DNA from: Streptomyces narbonensis | Lineage (GTDB): Bacteria; Actinomycetota; Actinomycetes; Streptomycetales; Streptomycetaceae | NCBI RefSeq assembly: GCF_014649015.1 | Contig: NZ_BMSF01000014.1 | Span: 159,534-223,533 of the forward strand | Direction: 5' to 3' | Length of the DNA: 64,000 nucleotides | Part shown: in pieces, positions 45,151 to 53,902 of the stretch | How positions within the stretch are numbered: position 1 is the first letter of the stretch | Layout: the number at the start of each line of letters is the position of its first letter | The notes under the pieces: model-generated | The model's input: the letters and a program-made list of their open reading frames with translations, nothing else | The model's database searches: none | Told to the model about the DNA's origin: nothing | Made by a program: the position numbers and the translations under genes

Positions 45151-45270
45151 GTTTCAGGACTGTAAACCCTCCCCCTCGTCCTGTGAAGTGCTGTTTAAGT
45201 GGGCGCACTTGACAGTCCCAATAGGCGCATCACACGATACGGCCACACCTCGGCCCCACAGATCATGGCC

Positions 45271-45284
45271 TGGGAACGCTTCCA
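45271..45284. promoter_or_regulatory. CebR-like box, first of a pair before GH6
   Basis: TGGGAACGCTTCCA, imperfect, one base from the next box. Confidence 0.7.
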
Positions 45285-45285
45285 G

Positions 45286-45299
45286 TGGGAGCGCTTCCA
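45286..45299. promoter_or_regulatory. CebR-like box, second of a pair before GH6
   Basis: TGGGAGCGCTTCCA, one mismatch from the consensus. The two centres are 15 bp apart. A TTGACA at 45209-45214 may be the upstream promoter; its -10 is unclear. Confidence 0.75.
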
Positions 45300-45458
45300 C
45301 GGGCTCTTGTGCGTCCGGAGTGTGCTGGTGTACCCGCCGGGGGCGCCTCCGTGAGTCGCCGCACCGGGAACTTCGTACCACTGCAATTCCTCACCGCGTC
45401 GCACCGCTCGGGACGAGAGCGGTCGACGCGTCCGCCGTCAGGAAAACGAGGTACAGCC

Positions 45459-46424
45459 ATGCGCCGCAGAATCCGCGCCCTCGTCGCAGCCCTCTCCGCA
45501 GTGCCGTTGGCGCTCGTCGTCGCCCCGTCCGCCCACGCGGCGGATCCCACCACCATGACCAGCGGGTTCTACGCGGACCCGGACTCCAGCGCGAGGAAGT
45601 GGGTCGCCGCCAACCCCGGCGACGGCCGGGCCCCCGCGATCAACAGCTCCCTGGCCAACACCCCCATGGCCCGCTGGTTCGGCGCCTGGAGCGGCACGAT
45701 CGGCACCGCCGCGGGCGCGTACGTCGGCGCGGCGGACTACCACGACAAGCTGCCCGTCCTGGTCGCGTACAACATCTACCTCCGCGACTCGTGCGGCGGG
45801 CACTCCGGAGGCGGAGCCTCGTCGGCCTCCGCCTACGCGACCTGGATCGCGCAGTTCGCCGGCGGGATCGCCAACCGCCCTGCCGTCGTCGTCCTCGAAC
45901 CCGACTCCCTCGCGGACTACGGCTGCCTGAACCAGACCCAGATCCGCGAACGCCAGGGCATGATCAGCGGCGCCCTCGCCGAGTTCAACCGCCAGGCCCC
46001 CAACACCTGGGTCTACCTCGACGCCGGCAACCCCGGCTGGGTGAGCGCGGCGACGATGGCCCAGCGCCTCCACGAAGCCGGACTCCGACAGGCGCACGGC
46101 TTCTCCCTCAACATCTCGAACTACTACACCACCGCCCAGAACACCGCCTACGGCAACGCCGTCAACAGCGAACTGGCCGCCCGCTACGGCTACACCAAGC
46201 CGTTCGTCGTCGACACCAGCCGCAACGGCAACGGCTCCAACGGCGAGTGGTGCAACGCGGCCGGCCGCCGCATCGGCACGCCCACCCGGCTGGGCGGCGG
46301 CGCCGAGATGCTGCTGTGGATCAAGGCCCCGGGCGAGTCCGACGGCAACTGCGGCGTCGGAACCGGTTCCACGGCCGGCCAGTTCCTCCCGGAGGCCGCC
46401 TACAAGATGATCTACGGCTACTGA
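45459..46424 (+). CDS. Secreted GH6 endoglucanase (no binding module)
   Basis: 321 aa from ATG 45459 (ACGAGG upstream). Signal peptide ~1-29 (ending SAHAAD). A single GH6 domain: FYADPDSSARKWVAANPG, PVLVAYNIYLRDSCGGHSGGGASS, the catalytic acid region VVVLEPDSLADYGC (D149), WVYLDAGNPGWV, FSLNISNYYTTAQN, FVVDTSRNGNGSNGEWCN and LLWIKAPGESDGNCG. The short loops suggest an endo-acting enzyme of the CelA1 type. No linker or cellulose-binding module. Controlled by paired CebR-like boxes upstream. Confidence 0.95.
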   Translation: MRRRIRALVAALSAVPLALVVAPSAHAADPTTMTSGFYADPDSSARKWVAANPGDGRAPAINSSLANTPMARWFGAWSGTIGTAAGAYVGAADYHDKLPVLVAYNIYLRDSCGGHSGGGASSASAYATWIAQFAGGIANRPAVVVLEPDSLADYGCLNQTQIRERQGMISGALAEFNRQAPNTWVYLDAGNPGWVSAATMAQRLHEAGLRQAHGFSLNISNYYTTAQNTAYGNAVNSELAARYGYTKPFVVDTSRNGNGSNGEWCNAAGRRIGTPTRLGGGAEMLLWIKAPGESDGNCGVGTGSTAGQFLPEAAYKMIYGY

Positions 46425-46434
46425 CATCCGACTC

Positions 46435-46474
46435 CTGTGGCCCGGTATCCGCCGCCCCGCGGCCCGGGCCACAG
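46435..46474 (+). terminator. Hairpin between the two GH6 genes
   Basis: CTGTGGCCCGG (46435-46445) pairs with CCGGGCCACAG (46464-46474), 18-base loop, 11 bp after the first GH6 stop. No CebR box was seen before the second gene, so some read-through is likely. Confidence 0.6.
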
Positions 46475-46534
46475 ACACCACCGGCCCTCCTCACCCCAGC
46501 CCTCCGAACCCCATCCCTCCGACCAGGAGCCCCC

Positions 46535-47815
46535 ATGAATCCACGCAGCCTCCGGCGCCGTACGACCGCCGCCCTCGCGGCGCTCGCGGCCTGCGCCGCC
46601 CTCATCGCGACGCAGGCGCAGGCGCAGGCCGCACCCGTCGCGGACGCGCTCACCCCGGCCACGAGGTTCTACGTGGACCCGCACAGCAAGGCCGCCAAGC
46701 AGGCGCTCACCGACCTCGGGAACGGCGACTTCGCGAACGCAGTGAACATGGCCAGGCTCGCGAGCTGGCCGCAGGCCGAGTGGTTCACCGAAGGAACACC
46801 CGACGAGGTCCGGGCCAAGGTCAGAACCCTGGTCCGCAAGGCCCGGGCGGTGAACAGGACCCCCGTCCTGGTCGCCTACAACGTGCCGGGCCGGGACTGC
46901 ACCCAGTACTCCAGCGGCGGCGCCGCGTCCTCCGCCGCCTACCGGCAGTGGATCGACGCCTTCGCCGCCGGCATCGGCGACAGCAAGGCCGTCGTCGTGG
47001 TCGAGCCCGACGGCCTGGCCCTCCTCCCGAGCGACTGCGGGCCCGGCGTGGACCCGACCGGCGAACTCACGGCGACCCGCGTCGCCGACCTCGCGTACGC
47101 CGTCAGGACCATCAAGGCCAAGGCCCGCACCGCCGTCTACCTCGACGCGGGCAACGTCCTGTGGCGGCCCGTCGGCGAGATGGCGCGGCGACTGCTCGAC
47201 GCCGGCGTCGAGAAGAGCGACGGATTCGCCCTCAACGTGTCCAACACCCACCCCACCGACCACAACGCGCGCTACGGCACCTGGATAGCCAAGTGCATGT
47301 GGTACGCCACCGAGGGGCCCGAGTACGCCCGCGGCCACACCGACTGGTGCGCCACCCAGTACTACTCGCCCGCCGCGCCCAACGACGGCGCCCCGGGCAA
47401 CGCGGTCGACTCCGCCGACCCGGCCACCTGGCGCTGGACCGACGCCTGGTTCGACCAGAACGTGGGCACCCCGCCGAACGACGCCCTGCACCACTTCGTC
47501 ATCGACACCAGCCGCAACGGTCTGGGCGCCTGGACCCCGGAGCCCGGCAAGTACACCGGCGACCCGGAGATCTGGTGCAACGCGCCCGGCCGCGGCCTCG
47601 GCGCGCGCCCGACCGCCGACACCGGTGTCCCGCTCGTCGACGCCTATCTGTGGGTCAAGATCCCCGGCGAGTCCGACGGCAGCTGCACCCGCAACACCGG
47701 CGGCACCATCGACCCCGAGTACGGCATCGTCGACCCGCCCGCCGGCACCTGGTGGCCCGAGCAGGCCCACACGCTGGCCCGCAACGCGGCACCGCGGCTG
47801 ACCTTCAACCGCTGA
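46535..47815 (+). CDS. Secreted GH6 cellulase, longer cellobiohydrolase-like form
   Basis: 426 aa from ATG 46535 (AGGAG upstream). Signal peptide ~1-34 (ending QAQAAP). The GH6 domain shares RTPVLVAYNVPGRDCTQYSSGGAAS, VVVVEPDGLALLPSDC (catalytic D159), AVYLDAGNVLW, FALNVSNTHPTDHN, FVIDTSRNGLGAW and LWVKIPGESDGSCTRN with the first GH6. It is ~100 residues longer, with an insertion around CMWYATEGPEYARGHTDWCATQYYSPAAPNDG. Such extra loops often close the substrate tunnel in exo-acting GH6 enzymes; exo-activity is inferred. No binding module. Confidence 0.92.
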   Translation: MNPRSLRRRTTAALAALAACAALIATQAQAQAAPVADALTPATRFYVDPHSKAAKQALTDLGNGDFANAVNMARLASWPQAEWFTEGTPDEVRAKVRTLVRKARAVNRTPVLVAYNVPGRDCTQYSSGGAASSAAYRQWIDAFAAGIGDSKAVVVVEPDGLALLPSDCGPGVDPTGELTATRVADLAYAVRTIKAKARTAVYLDAGNVLWRPVGEMARRLLDAGVEKSDGFALNVSNTHPTDHNARYGTWIAKCMWYATEGPEYARGHTDWCATQYYSPAAPNDGAPGNAVDSADPATWRWTDAWFDQNVGTPPNDALHHFVIDTSRNGLGAWTPEPGKYTGDPEIWCNAPGRGLGARPTADTGVPLVDAYLWVKIPGESDGSCTRNTGGTIDPEYGIVDPPAGTWWPEQAHTLARNAAPRLTFNR

Positions 47816-47930
47816 GCTCCGCTCATCCCCCGTCCGCGTCGGCCACGGGAAGCCTCTCGTCCGCGGCCGGGCCCGCGCGGGAGCCGGTCGCCTGGCCGGC
47901 CCCCGCCGCTGGCCGGCGGTTCGTCGTTCG

Positions 47931-48452
47931 TCAGACGGTGTGACGCGGAGGAGGGGGCGGCATGGTGGGCAGCCCCGGCGACGGTTCGGGCCACACGAGC
48001 AGCACCGGACAGGGTGCGTGGTCGACGACGAAGCGCGCGGCGGGGCCGAGGCTGTGCGGTCCGAGGTGGGCGCGGTCGCCGTCCCGGGCCAGGATCAGCA
48101 GGTCGCCGCCCTCGGCCGCGGCGACGACCTCGCGCTCGACGCGGCCGGTGCGTTCGGTACGCGTGCAGGGGCGGTCCAGGCGGTCGGCGGCGTCCTGGAG
48201 CAGCTGCCGCGCGGAGGTGGCGGCGAGGTGTTCCAGGCGCGTGCCGGGGTCTTCCCCCCAGCCTTCGGCCGGGCGGTGCCCCGCGGGGTGGCCGCGGCCG
48301 AGGAGTCCGGCGAAGGCGCCGTGTGCGGCACCCGGGACGTCGGCGGGGGTGACGTGCAGGAGGACGATGTCGGCGTCCGCCGGGGTGTGCGCGCGGGCGG
48401 CGTCCACGCAGGCGCGCCAGGTGCCCTCGACGATCCAGACGACCACGGCCAT
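47931..48452 (-). CDS. Universal stress protein (UspA family)
   Basis: 173 aa, a single USP domain, from ATG 48452 (GGAGG seven bases upstream). VLLHVTPADV follows an N-terminal beta strand; the C-terminal motif GDLLILARDGDRAHLGPHSLGPAARFVVDHAPCPVLLVWP holds the GxxG-x9-G(S/T) nucleotide-binding pattern in a weakened form (GDRAHLGPHSLGPAARFV). A Pro-rich tail ends it. It begins 3 bp after the carrier gene's stop, so the two are co-transcribed; it may tune the carrier. Confidence 0.88.
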   Translation of the reverse strand: MAVVVWIVEGTWRACVDAARAHTPADADIVLLHVTPADVPGAAHGAFAGLLGRGHPAGHRPAEGWGEDPGTRLEHLAATSARQLLQDAADRLDRPCTRTERTGRVEREVVAAAEGGDLLILARDGDRAHLGPHSLGPAARFVVDHAPCPVLLVWPEPSPGLPTMPPPPPRHTV

Positions 48453-48455
48453 GGG

Positions 48456-49715
48456 TCAGCCTCCTCCGATGACGGTCAGCGAGAGCCACAGTGCCAGTAC
48501 GGCGGCGACCAGGCTCGTGGGTACCGCGTACACGCCGAGCCGGGTGAACTCCTTCAGCTCCACCTCGCCGTCGTGGGCGTGGACGATACGCCGCCACAGC
48601 AGGGTCGCCAGCGAGCCGGCATAGGTGAGGTTGGGGCCGATGTTCACCCCGAGCAGGACGGCGAGGACGGCGCCGGGCCCCGACGGGGCGGTCAGCGGCA
48701 GGAGTACCAGGACCGCGGGCAGGTTGTTGATGACGTTCGCGAGGACGGCGGCCAGTCCGGCGAGGGCGAGGAGTTCCGGCAGGCCGGTGCCGTCGGGGAT
48801 CAGGTGTCCCAGGGCGTCGTCGAGACCGTTGTCCACCACTGCCAGGACCACGATCCCGAGGGCCAGGACGAAGGCGAGGAAGGGCACGGAGACTGCGCGG
48901 ACCAGTGCACGGGGAGTGGTGCGGCGGCGGACGAGGGCCCGTACGGCGAGGGCGAGTGCCCCTGCCAGGGCGGCCCACGCCGGGTCGACGCCGAGCACCG
49001 AGGTCAGCACGAAGCCTGCGAGCGTGCATCCCACGGTCACCAGGGCGAACAGCGGCAGCGGCGGCGGTTCGACGACGGCGGGGGCCAGGGCTCCCGCGTC
49101 CAGGTCGGTGGCGAAGAAGCGCCGGAAGACCAGGTACTCGACAGCGATCGCGGCTGCCCACGGCAGGGCCATCAGGGCGGCGAACCGGGTGAAGCTGAGT
49201 CCGCTGGCCGCGAAGGCCAGGAGGTTGGTGAGGTTGGAGACGGGCAGCAGCAGGGAGGCCGTGTTCGACAGGTGGGTGCAGGCGTACACATGTGGCTTCG
49301 GACGGGCGCCGATACGGGCCGCGGTGGCGAACACCACCGGGGTCAGGAGCACGACCGTGGCGTCCAGACTGAGCACGGCGGTGATCGCCGACGCGGCCAG
49401 GAACACCTGGACGAGCAGCCGACGCGGCCGGCCCGCCGCCGTACGCGCCATCCACGCCCCGCAGGCCTGGAACAGCCCCTCGTCGTCGCAGAGCTGGGCC
49501 AGCACCAGTACGGCCGCCAAGAAGCCGATCACCGGCCCGAGCCGTTCCGCCTCGGCCAGGGCGTCGTCGAGGGAGATGGCCCCGGTGACGATCACCAGGA
49601 CGGCGGCCGGGACGGCCACGACCGCCTCCGGCCACCCGAAGGGGCGGATGACCGCACAGGCCAGCACGAGGACGAGCAGGGTCGCGGACAGGGTCTCCGC
49701 GAGCTGGGGGTTCAG
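48456..49715 (-). CDS. ArsB/NhaD-like (SLC13-type) ion transporter
   Basis: About 419 aa with ~11 membrane segments. The reading frame has no ATG near the conserved start. GAAGGA sits 4-7 bases before ATT CTG, so a non-standard CTG 49715 (or ATT 49718) start is likely; GTG 49766, lacking a ribosome site, would add 17 residues. Motifs: VIGFLAAVLVLAQLCDDEGLF, ITAVLSLDATVVLLTPVVFATA, HLSNTASLLLPVSNLTNLL and VLANVINNLPAVLVLLPL plus GVNIGPNLTYAGSLATLLWR, the paired inverted halves of ArsB-type carriers. The substrate (arsenite, Na+/H+ or a carboxylate) is not decidable. No arsenic genes are nearby. Confidence 0.82.
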   Translation of the reverse strand: MNPQLAETLSATLLVLVLACAVIRPFGWPEAVVAVPAAVLVIVTGAISLDDALAEAERLGPVIGFLAAVLVLAQLCDDEGLFQACGAWMARTAAGRPRRLLVQVFLAASAITAVLSLDATVVLLTPVVFATAARIGARPKPHVYACTHLSNTASLLLPVSNLTNLLAFAASGLSFTRFAALMALPWAAAIAVEYLVFRRFFATDLDAGALAPAVVEPPPLPLFALVTVGCTLAGFVLTSVLGVDPAWAALAGALALAVRALVRRRTTPRALVRAVSVPFLAFVLALGIVVLAVVDNGLDDALGHLIPDGTGLPELLALAGLAAVLANVINNLPAVLVLLPLTAPSGPGAVLAVLLGVNIGPNLTYAGSLATLLWRRIVHAHDGEVELKEFTRLGVYAVPTSLVAAVLALWLSLTVIGGG

Positions 49716-49836
49716 AATCGGTTCCTTCCGTCGCGGCGGTCGGCCGCCTGCACCGTTGCGCCGCACGCTACCCGCACGAGCGTCGCGTCCCGTGGACCGG
49801 CCGGATGGTCGACTTCGCGCCACCGCGTCGATCCCG

Positions 49837-49865
49837 TTGACGGTGTGGGCGGGCCTCACTAATGT
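49837..49865 (+). promoter_or_regulatory. GH9 cellulase promoter
   Basis: TTGACG (49837-49842) - 17 bp - TAATGT (49860-49865), good agreement with consensus, upstream of the CebR box. Confidence 0.7.
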
Positions 49866-49912
49866 GCGCTCAGATCTCCACCCCCTCAGCCGGGGCTCGA
49901 CATTCCCTTGCC

Positions 49913-49926
49913 TGGGAGCGCTCCCA
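49913..49926. promoter_or_regulatory. CebR box before GH9
   Basis: Perfect TGGGAGCGCTCCCA palindrome in the leader ~50 bp after the -10 box. A 170-base leader follows before the GH9 start. Confidence 0.95.
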
Positions 49927-50097
49927 TGACCAGGGAGACAAAGAGGGAACGACTCGCGTGCCCACTTCACACGGGCGCGGCCCTCCAGTGGTTCCCTGGC
50001 CGGCCGGAGGCGACCACCTCCGCCTGCCCGGCAGATGACCTGCCCACGCAGACCGCCTCACCCGCCGATCCCCCCGACGACACACACGGAGCCGCAC

Positions 50098-52242
50098 ATG
50101 CCGCCGTCTCGCTCGTTACGTCTCTCCACCGCCCTGCTGACGGGCGCCCTGCTCCTGGGTGGTCTCGCGACCACCCAGGCCGCCGCGGAGGAAGCCGCCA
50201 CGGCGGCGACCACGGCCGTACGCGTCAACCAGGTCGGCTACCTGCCCGACGGGCCGAAGCGCGCCACCGTCGTCACCACGGCGGCGCAGGCGCTCGGCTG
50301 GCAGCTGCGGAACGCGTCCGGGGCGGTGGTCGCCTCCGGTTCGACCGTCCCGCGCGGCGCGGACGCCCCCTCCGGACAGTCCGTCCAGGTGGCGGATTTC
50401 TCCTCGCACCGGGCGGCGGGCACCGGATACGTCCTGACCGTGGACGGCACCAGCAGCGCTCCCTTCGACATCCGCGTGGACCTCTACGACACGTTGCGCT
50501 CCGACTCGATGGCGTTCTTCCACCACCAGCGCAGCGGCATCGCGATCGACGCCTCCCTCGTCGGTTCCGCCTACGCGCGCCCGGCCGGACACCTCGGCGT
50601 CGCACCAAACAAGGGCGACGTCTCCGTCCCCTGTCAGGCCGGCGTGTGCGACTACACCCAGGATGTGCGGGGCGGCTGGTACGACGCCGGCGACCACGGC
50701 AAGTATGTGGTGAACGGCGGCATCTCCACCTGGCTGGTCGTCAACTCCTTCGAGCGGGCCGAGCGAGCGGGCAAGGAGGCGGCGCTGGGCGACTCCACCC
50801 TGCGCGTCCCCGAGCGCGGCAACGGCATACCCGACGTCCTCGACGAGGCGCGGTGGGAGCTCGACTTCCTGATGCGCATGCAGGTGCCCGACGGCAAGCC
50901 GCACGCGGGCATGGCGTTCCACAAGATCCATGACGCCGCCTGGACCGGCATGCCGACGCGCCCCGAACAGGATCCCCAGCCACGCGAACTGCACCGCCCG
51001 TCCACGGCGGCCACCCTCAACCTCGCGGCGGCCGCCGCTCAGTGCGCCCGGGTCTTCCGGCCGTACGACTCCGCCTACGCCGACCGCTGCCTGTCGGCCG
51101 CCCGCCGGGCGTGGGGCGCCGCGCAGACCAGTCCGGCGATGTACGCGCCGGATTCCGACAGCACCGGCGGCGGGGCCTACGGGGACACGCGGGTCACCGA
51201 CGAGTTCTACTGGGCCGCGGCCGAGCTGTACGTGGCGACCGGCGAGAGCGCCTACCGGGACGCGGTCACCTCCTCGTCCTGGCACACCTCCGCCGACGCC
51301 TTCAGCCCGTACGGCTTCGGCTGGGCGGACACCGCGGCGCTCGGCCGGCTCGTCCTGGCCACCGTCCCCAACGGGCTGCCCGCCGCCGACACTGCTCGGA
51401 TCCGCACCTCGGTGACCGCCGCGGCCGACGGCTACCTGTCCAGGATGGCCGCCCAGGGGTACGCCGTACCCGTCCCCGCGGACGGCTACTTCTGGGGATC
51501 GAACGGTGAGGTCGCCAACGACGCCATCGTCATGGCCGTCGCCGGGGAGCTGACGGGCGACGCGCGCTACCGCGCCGGCGCCCTGGAGACCATGGACTAC
51601 CTGCTGGGGCGCAACGCCCTGGGTCTGTCCTACGTCACCGGCCACGGCGAGACGTCTTCGCAGAACCAGCACCACCGGTTCTGGGCACACCAGCTGGACT
51701 CCTCGCTGCCCCACCCGCCCGCCGGTTCGCTCGCGGGCGGTCCCAACAGCGCACTCCAGGACCCGGTGGCCGAGGAGAGGCTGCGCGGCTGCGCCCCCGC
51801 CGCCTGCTACGTCGACCACATCGACTCGTACTCGACCAACGAGGTGGCGGTCAACTGGAACGCCCCGCTGGCCTGGCTCGCCGCCTACGCCGCCGAGCGG
51901 ACCTCCGCCGGCGGCGAACCGCCCACCGCTTCCTGCACGGTGACGTACGCGGTGAGCAACGTCTGGGGCACCGGCTTCACTGCGAACGTCACCGTCAAGA
52001 ACACCGGTCCGACGGCCGTGGACGGATGGCAGCTGGCCTGGACCTACCCGGCCGGCCAGCGCGTCACGAGCTCGTGGAACGCCACCGTCACCCAGAGCGG
52101 CACCGCCGTCAGCGCCCGCCACACGGACTGGAACCGGACGATCGTCCCGGGAGCGACCGTGAGTTTCGGAGTCCAGGGAACCCATACCGGCTCGACACCC
52201 TCCCCCACGGCCTTCACGCTCAACGCCGGCGCCTGCGCCTGA
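50098..52242 (+). CDS. Secreted GH9 endoglucanase with N-terminal Ig-like domain and CBM2
   Basis: 714 aa from ATG 50098 (GGAG six bases upstream). Signal peptide ~1-31. An Ig-like CelD_N domain (~40-130; VRVNQVGYLPDGPKRATVV) precedes the (alpha/alpha)6 GH9 barrel (~135-615). Catalytic landmarks: GGWYDAGDHGKYV with D196 and D199, QNQHHRFWAHQLD, and IDSYSTNEVAVNWNAPLAW with the acid E582. A CBM2 (~625-714; CTVTYAVSNVWGTGFTANVTVKNTG, with surface Trp residues) binds crystalline cellulose. It is induced through the CebR box at 49913. Confidence 0.96.
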   Translation: MPPSRSLRLSTALLTGALLLGGLATTQAAAEEAATAATTAVRVNQVGYLPDGPKRATVVTTAAQALGWQLRNASGAVVASGSTVPRGADAPSGQSVQVADFSSHRAAGTGYVLTVDGTSSAPFDIRVDLYDTLRSDSMAFFHHQRSGIAIDASLVGSAYARPAGHLGVAPNKGDVSVPCQAGVCDYTQDVRGGWYDAGDHGKYVVNGGISTWLVVNSFERAERAGKEAALGDSTLRVPERGNGIPDVLDEARWELDFLMRMQVPDGKPHAGMAFHKIHDAAWTGMPTRPEQDPQPRELHRPSTAATLNLAAAAAQCARVFRPYDSAYADRCLSAARRAWGAAQTSPAMYAPDSDSTGGGAYGDTRVTDEFYWAAAELYVATGESAYRDAVTSSSWHTSADAFSPYGFGWADTAALGRLVLATVPNGLPAADTARIRTSVTAAADGYLSRMAAQGYAVPVPADGYFWGSNGEVANDAIVMAVAGELTGDARYRAGALETMDYLLGRNALGLSYVTGHGETSSQNQHHRFWAHQLDSSLPHPPAGSLAGGPNSALQDPVAEERLRGCAPAACYVDHIDSYSTNEVAVNWNAPLAWLAAYAAERTSAGGEPPTASCTVTYAVSNVWGTGFTANVTVKNTGPTAVDGWQLAWTYPAGQRVTSSWNATVTQSGTAVSARHTDWNRTIVPGATVSFGVQGTHTGSTPSPTAFTLNAGACA

Positions 52243-52248
52243 CCCGAC

Positions 52249-52286
52249 CGGCCGGGCCCGGACGGCACCTCCGTCGGGCCCGGCCG
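52249..52286 (+). terminator. Terminator after GH9
   Basis: CGGCCGGGCCCGGACGG pairs with CCGTCGGGCCCGGCCG, one bulge, 5-base loop, starting 7 bp after the stop. Confidence 0.75.
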
Positions 52287-52326
52287 ACGCCCCGCCACCG
52301 CAGACCCCACTCACCAGGAGATGTCC

Positions 52327-53676
52327 ATGCGCCGACTCCTCGCCGGACTGGCGGCCGTGGCGGCCGCCCTCGTCGGACCAACCACGACGGCGCCACCCGC
52401 AACGGCCGCCCACCCCACCGAATCGGGCACCTTCAGCCTGCTGACCTACAACATCGCCGGGCTGCCCGAGAGCATCTCCAGCGCGCCGACGCCCCGCGAG
52501 CCCGCGACGACCGAGATCGGCCGACGGATCACGCCGTACGACATCGTCCACGTCCAAGAGGACTTCAACTACCACGCCCGCCTCTACGCCGCCGACACCG
52601 CCCACCCGTACCGCACGCCCACCAGCGGCGGGGCCGGCTTCGGGAGCGGTCTCAACACACTGGCGAAGTCTCCCTACGAAGCCGACGACTTCGCACGGGT
52701 GCGCTGGAACTCCTGCCAGTACGACTCCGGCGACTGCCTGACCCCCAAGGGCTTCACCCTCGCACGGCAACGCCTCGCCGAGGGCGTGTACGTCGACTTC
52801 TACAACCTCCACACCAACGCGGGCACGAGCGCAGGAGATCTGAAGTCACGCGCCGACAACCTGAACCAGCTCACCGCCTTCATCACGACCCACTCGGCGG
52901 GCAACGCCGTCGTCGTGATGGGCGACACCAACACCCGCTACACACGCACCGGCGACACCATCGCCGCCTTCGCCGCCGCCAACAGGCTCACCGACGCCTG
53001 GGTCGAACTGATCCGCGGCGGCGTCCCGCCCTCCCAGGGCAGCGACCCCCTGCTCTGCGACCAGTCTCTACCGACCGTGCCCGACACCTGCGAGCTCGTG
53101 GACAAAGTCCTCTACCGCGGCAGCAGACTCGTCTCCCTGAACGCCACCTCCTACAGGAACGAACACGCCGCGTTCCTCACCGACGCCGCCCGCATGCTCT
53201 CCGACCACGACCCCGTCGCGGTCGGCTTCTCCTGGTCGCGCAACCCGGCCTTCCAGCTGAGCGAGCAGTTCGGCGGACCGCACGGCGTCCCCTTCAACGA
53301 CCTCGACAGCGTTCCCGCCGGCGCGCGTGCCACCACCATCACCTTGAGCGCCGGCTCCCGGATCGACCGGCTGGCCGTCACCCTGGACAACGGCACGACG
53401 CTCACCCACGGCGGCACCGGAGGCACCACGGCCTCCCTCACGCTCGGCACCGGGGAGTACGTCACGACCGCGCACGTGTGCCGGGCCCAGAAGGACGGCC
53501 GCACCCGGATCTTCCACGCAAGGTTCGGCACGAACCTCGGCCACGTCCTCGCCGGCGGCACGCCGACCTCCGACTGCGTCACCCACACCGCCCCTCCCGG
53601 CCGGCAGATCACCGGTTTCCACGGCCGCTCGGGCGACGAGATCGACAAGATCGGTTTCATCCACACCCTGCGCTGA
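52327..53676 (+). CDS. Secreted EEP-family (sphingomyelinase/nuclease-like) protein with jacalin-like C-terminus
   Basis: 449 aa. ATG 52327 is chosen because AGGAG lies six bases upstream; ATG 52321 would touch it. Signal peptide ~1-28. The endonuclease/exonuclease/phosphatase fold covers ~35-305: LLTYNIAGLPESIS, IVHVQEDFNYHA (metal-binding Glu), FYNLHTNAG, VVVMGDTNTRY and MLSDHDPVAVGFSW (final Asp-His). From ~315 a beta-rich domain, FQLSEQFGGPHGVPFNDLD...GSRIDRLAVTLDNGTTLTHGGTGG, ending EIDKIGFIHTL, resembles a jacalin-type lectin. It may cleave a phosphodiester in lipids or other polymers. It follows GH9 but lies beyond its terminator. Confidence 0.85.
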   Translation: MRRLLAGLAAVAAALVGPTTTAPPATAAHPTESGTFSLLTYNIAGLPESISSAPTPREPATTEIGRRITPYDIVHVQEDFNYHARLYAADTAHPYRTPTSGGAGFGSGLNTLAKSPYEADDFARVRWNSCQYDSGDCLTPKGFTLARQRLAEGVYVDFYNLHTNAGTSAGDLKSRADNLNQLTAFITTHSAGNAVVVMGDTNTRYTRTGDTIAAFAAANRLTDAWVELIRGGVPPSQGSDPLLCDQSLPTVPDTCELVDKVLYRGSRLVSLNATSYRNEHAAFLTDAARMLSDHDPVAVGFSWSRNPAFQLSEQFGGPHGVPFNDLDSVPAGARATTITLSAGSRIDRLAVTLDNGTTLTHGGTGGTTASLTLGTGEYVTTAHVCRAQKDGRTRIFHARFGTNLGHVLAGGTPTSDCVTHTAPPGRQITGFHGRSGDEIDKIGFIHTLR

Positions 53677-53727
53677 CGCCCGCGATGGCGGCCGGCGCCT
53701 GGAAGGGCGCCGAGCGCAACGGCACCC

Positions 53728-53844
53728 TTGGAGGAGGTGCTGAAGGCCGCCGACCAGCCCCAGAAGGGCCGGAACGGCGGCTCGGTGCTGGTCGACGCGC
53801 ACAAGGGTGTCGAGCTGGTGGACGAGCCAGGCTCGCTGTCCTGA
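53728..53844 (+). pseudogene. Remnant of an unidentified gene
   Basis: 38 codons ending at a stop read LEEVLKAADQPQKGRNGG... to LVDEPGSLS, which looks like real protein. Just upstream, a different frame reads AGAWKGAERNGT. A frameshift and missing 5' part suggest decay. Parent gene not recognised. Confidence 0.35.
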
Positions 53845-53902
53845 ACGAAGCTGCACACGGGCGATGTGGCGGCTGCCAAGACGCACCGGGCTCGACGCCT
53901 CC

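Noticed and set aside
50116..52812. Minus-strand frame of nearly 900 codons opposite GH9
   Set aside because: Low-complexity Gly/Val/Arg sequence with no family match; the GH9-CBM2 gene accounts for the region.
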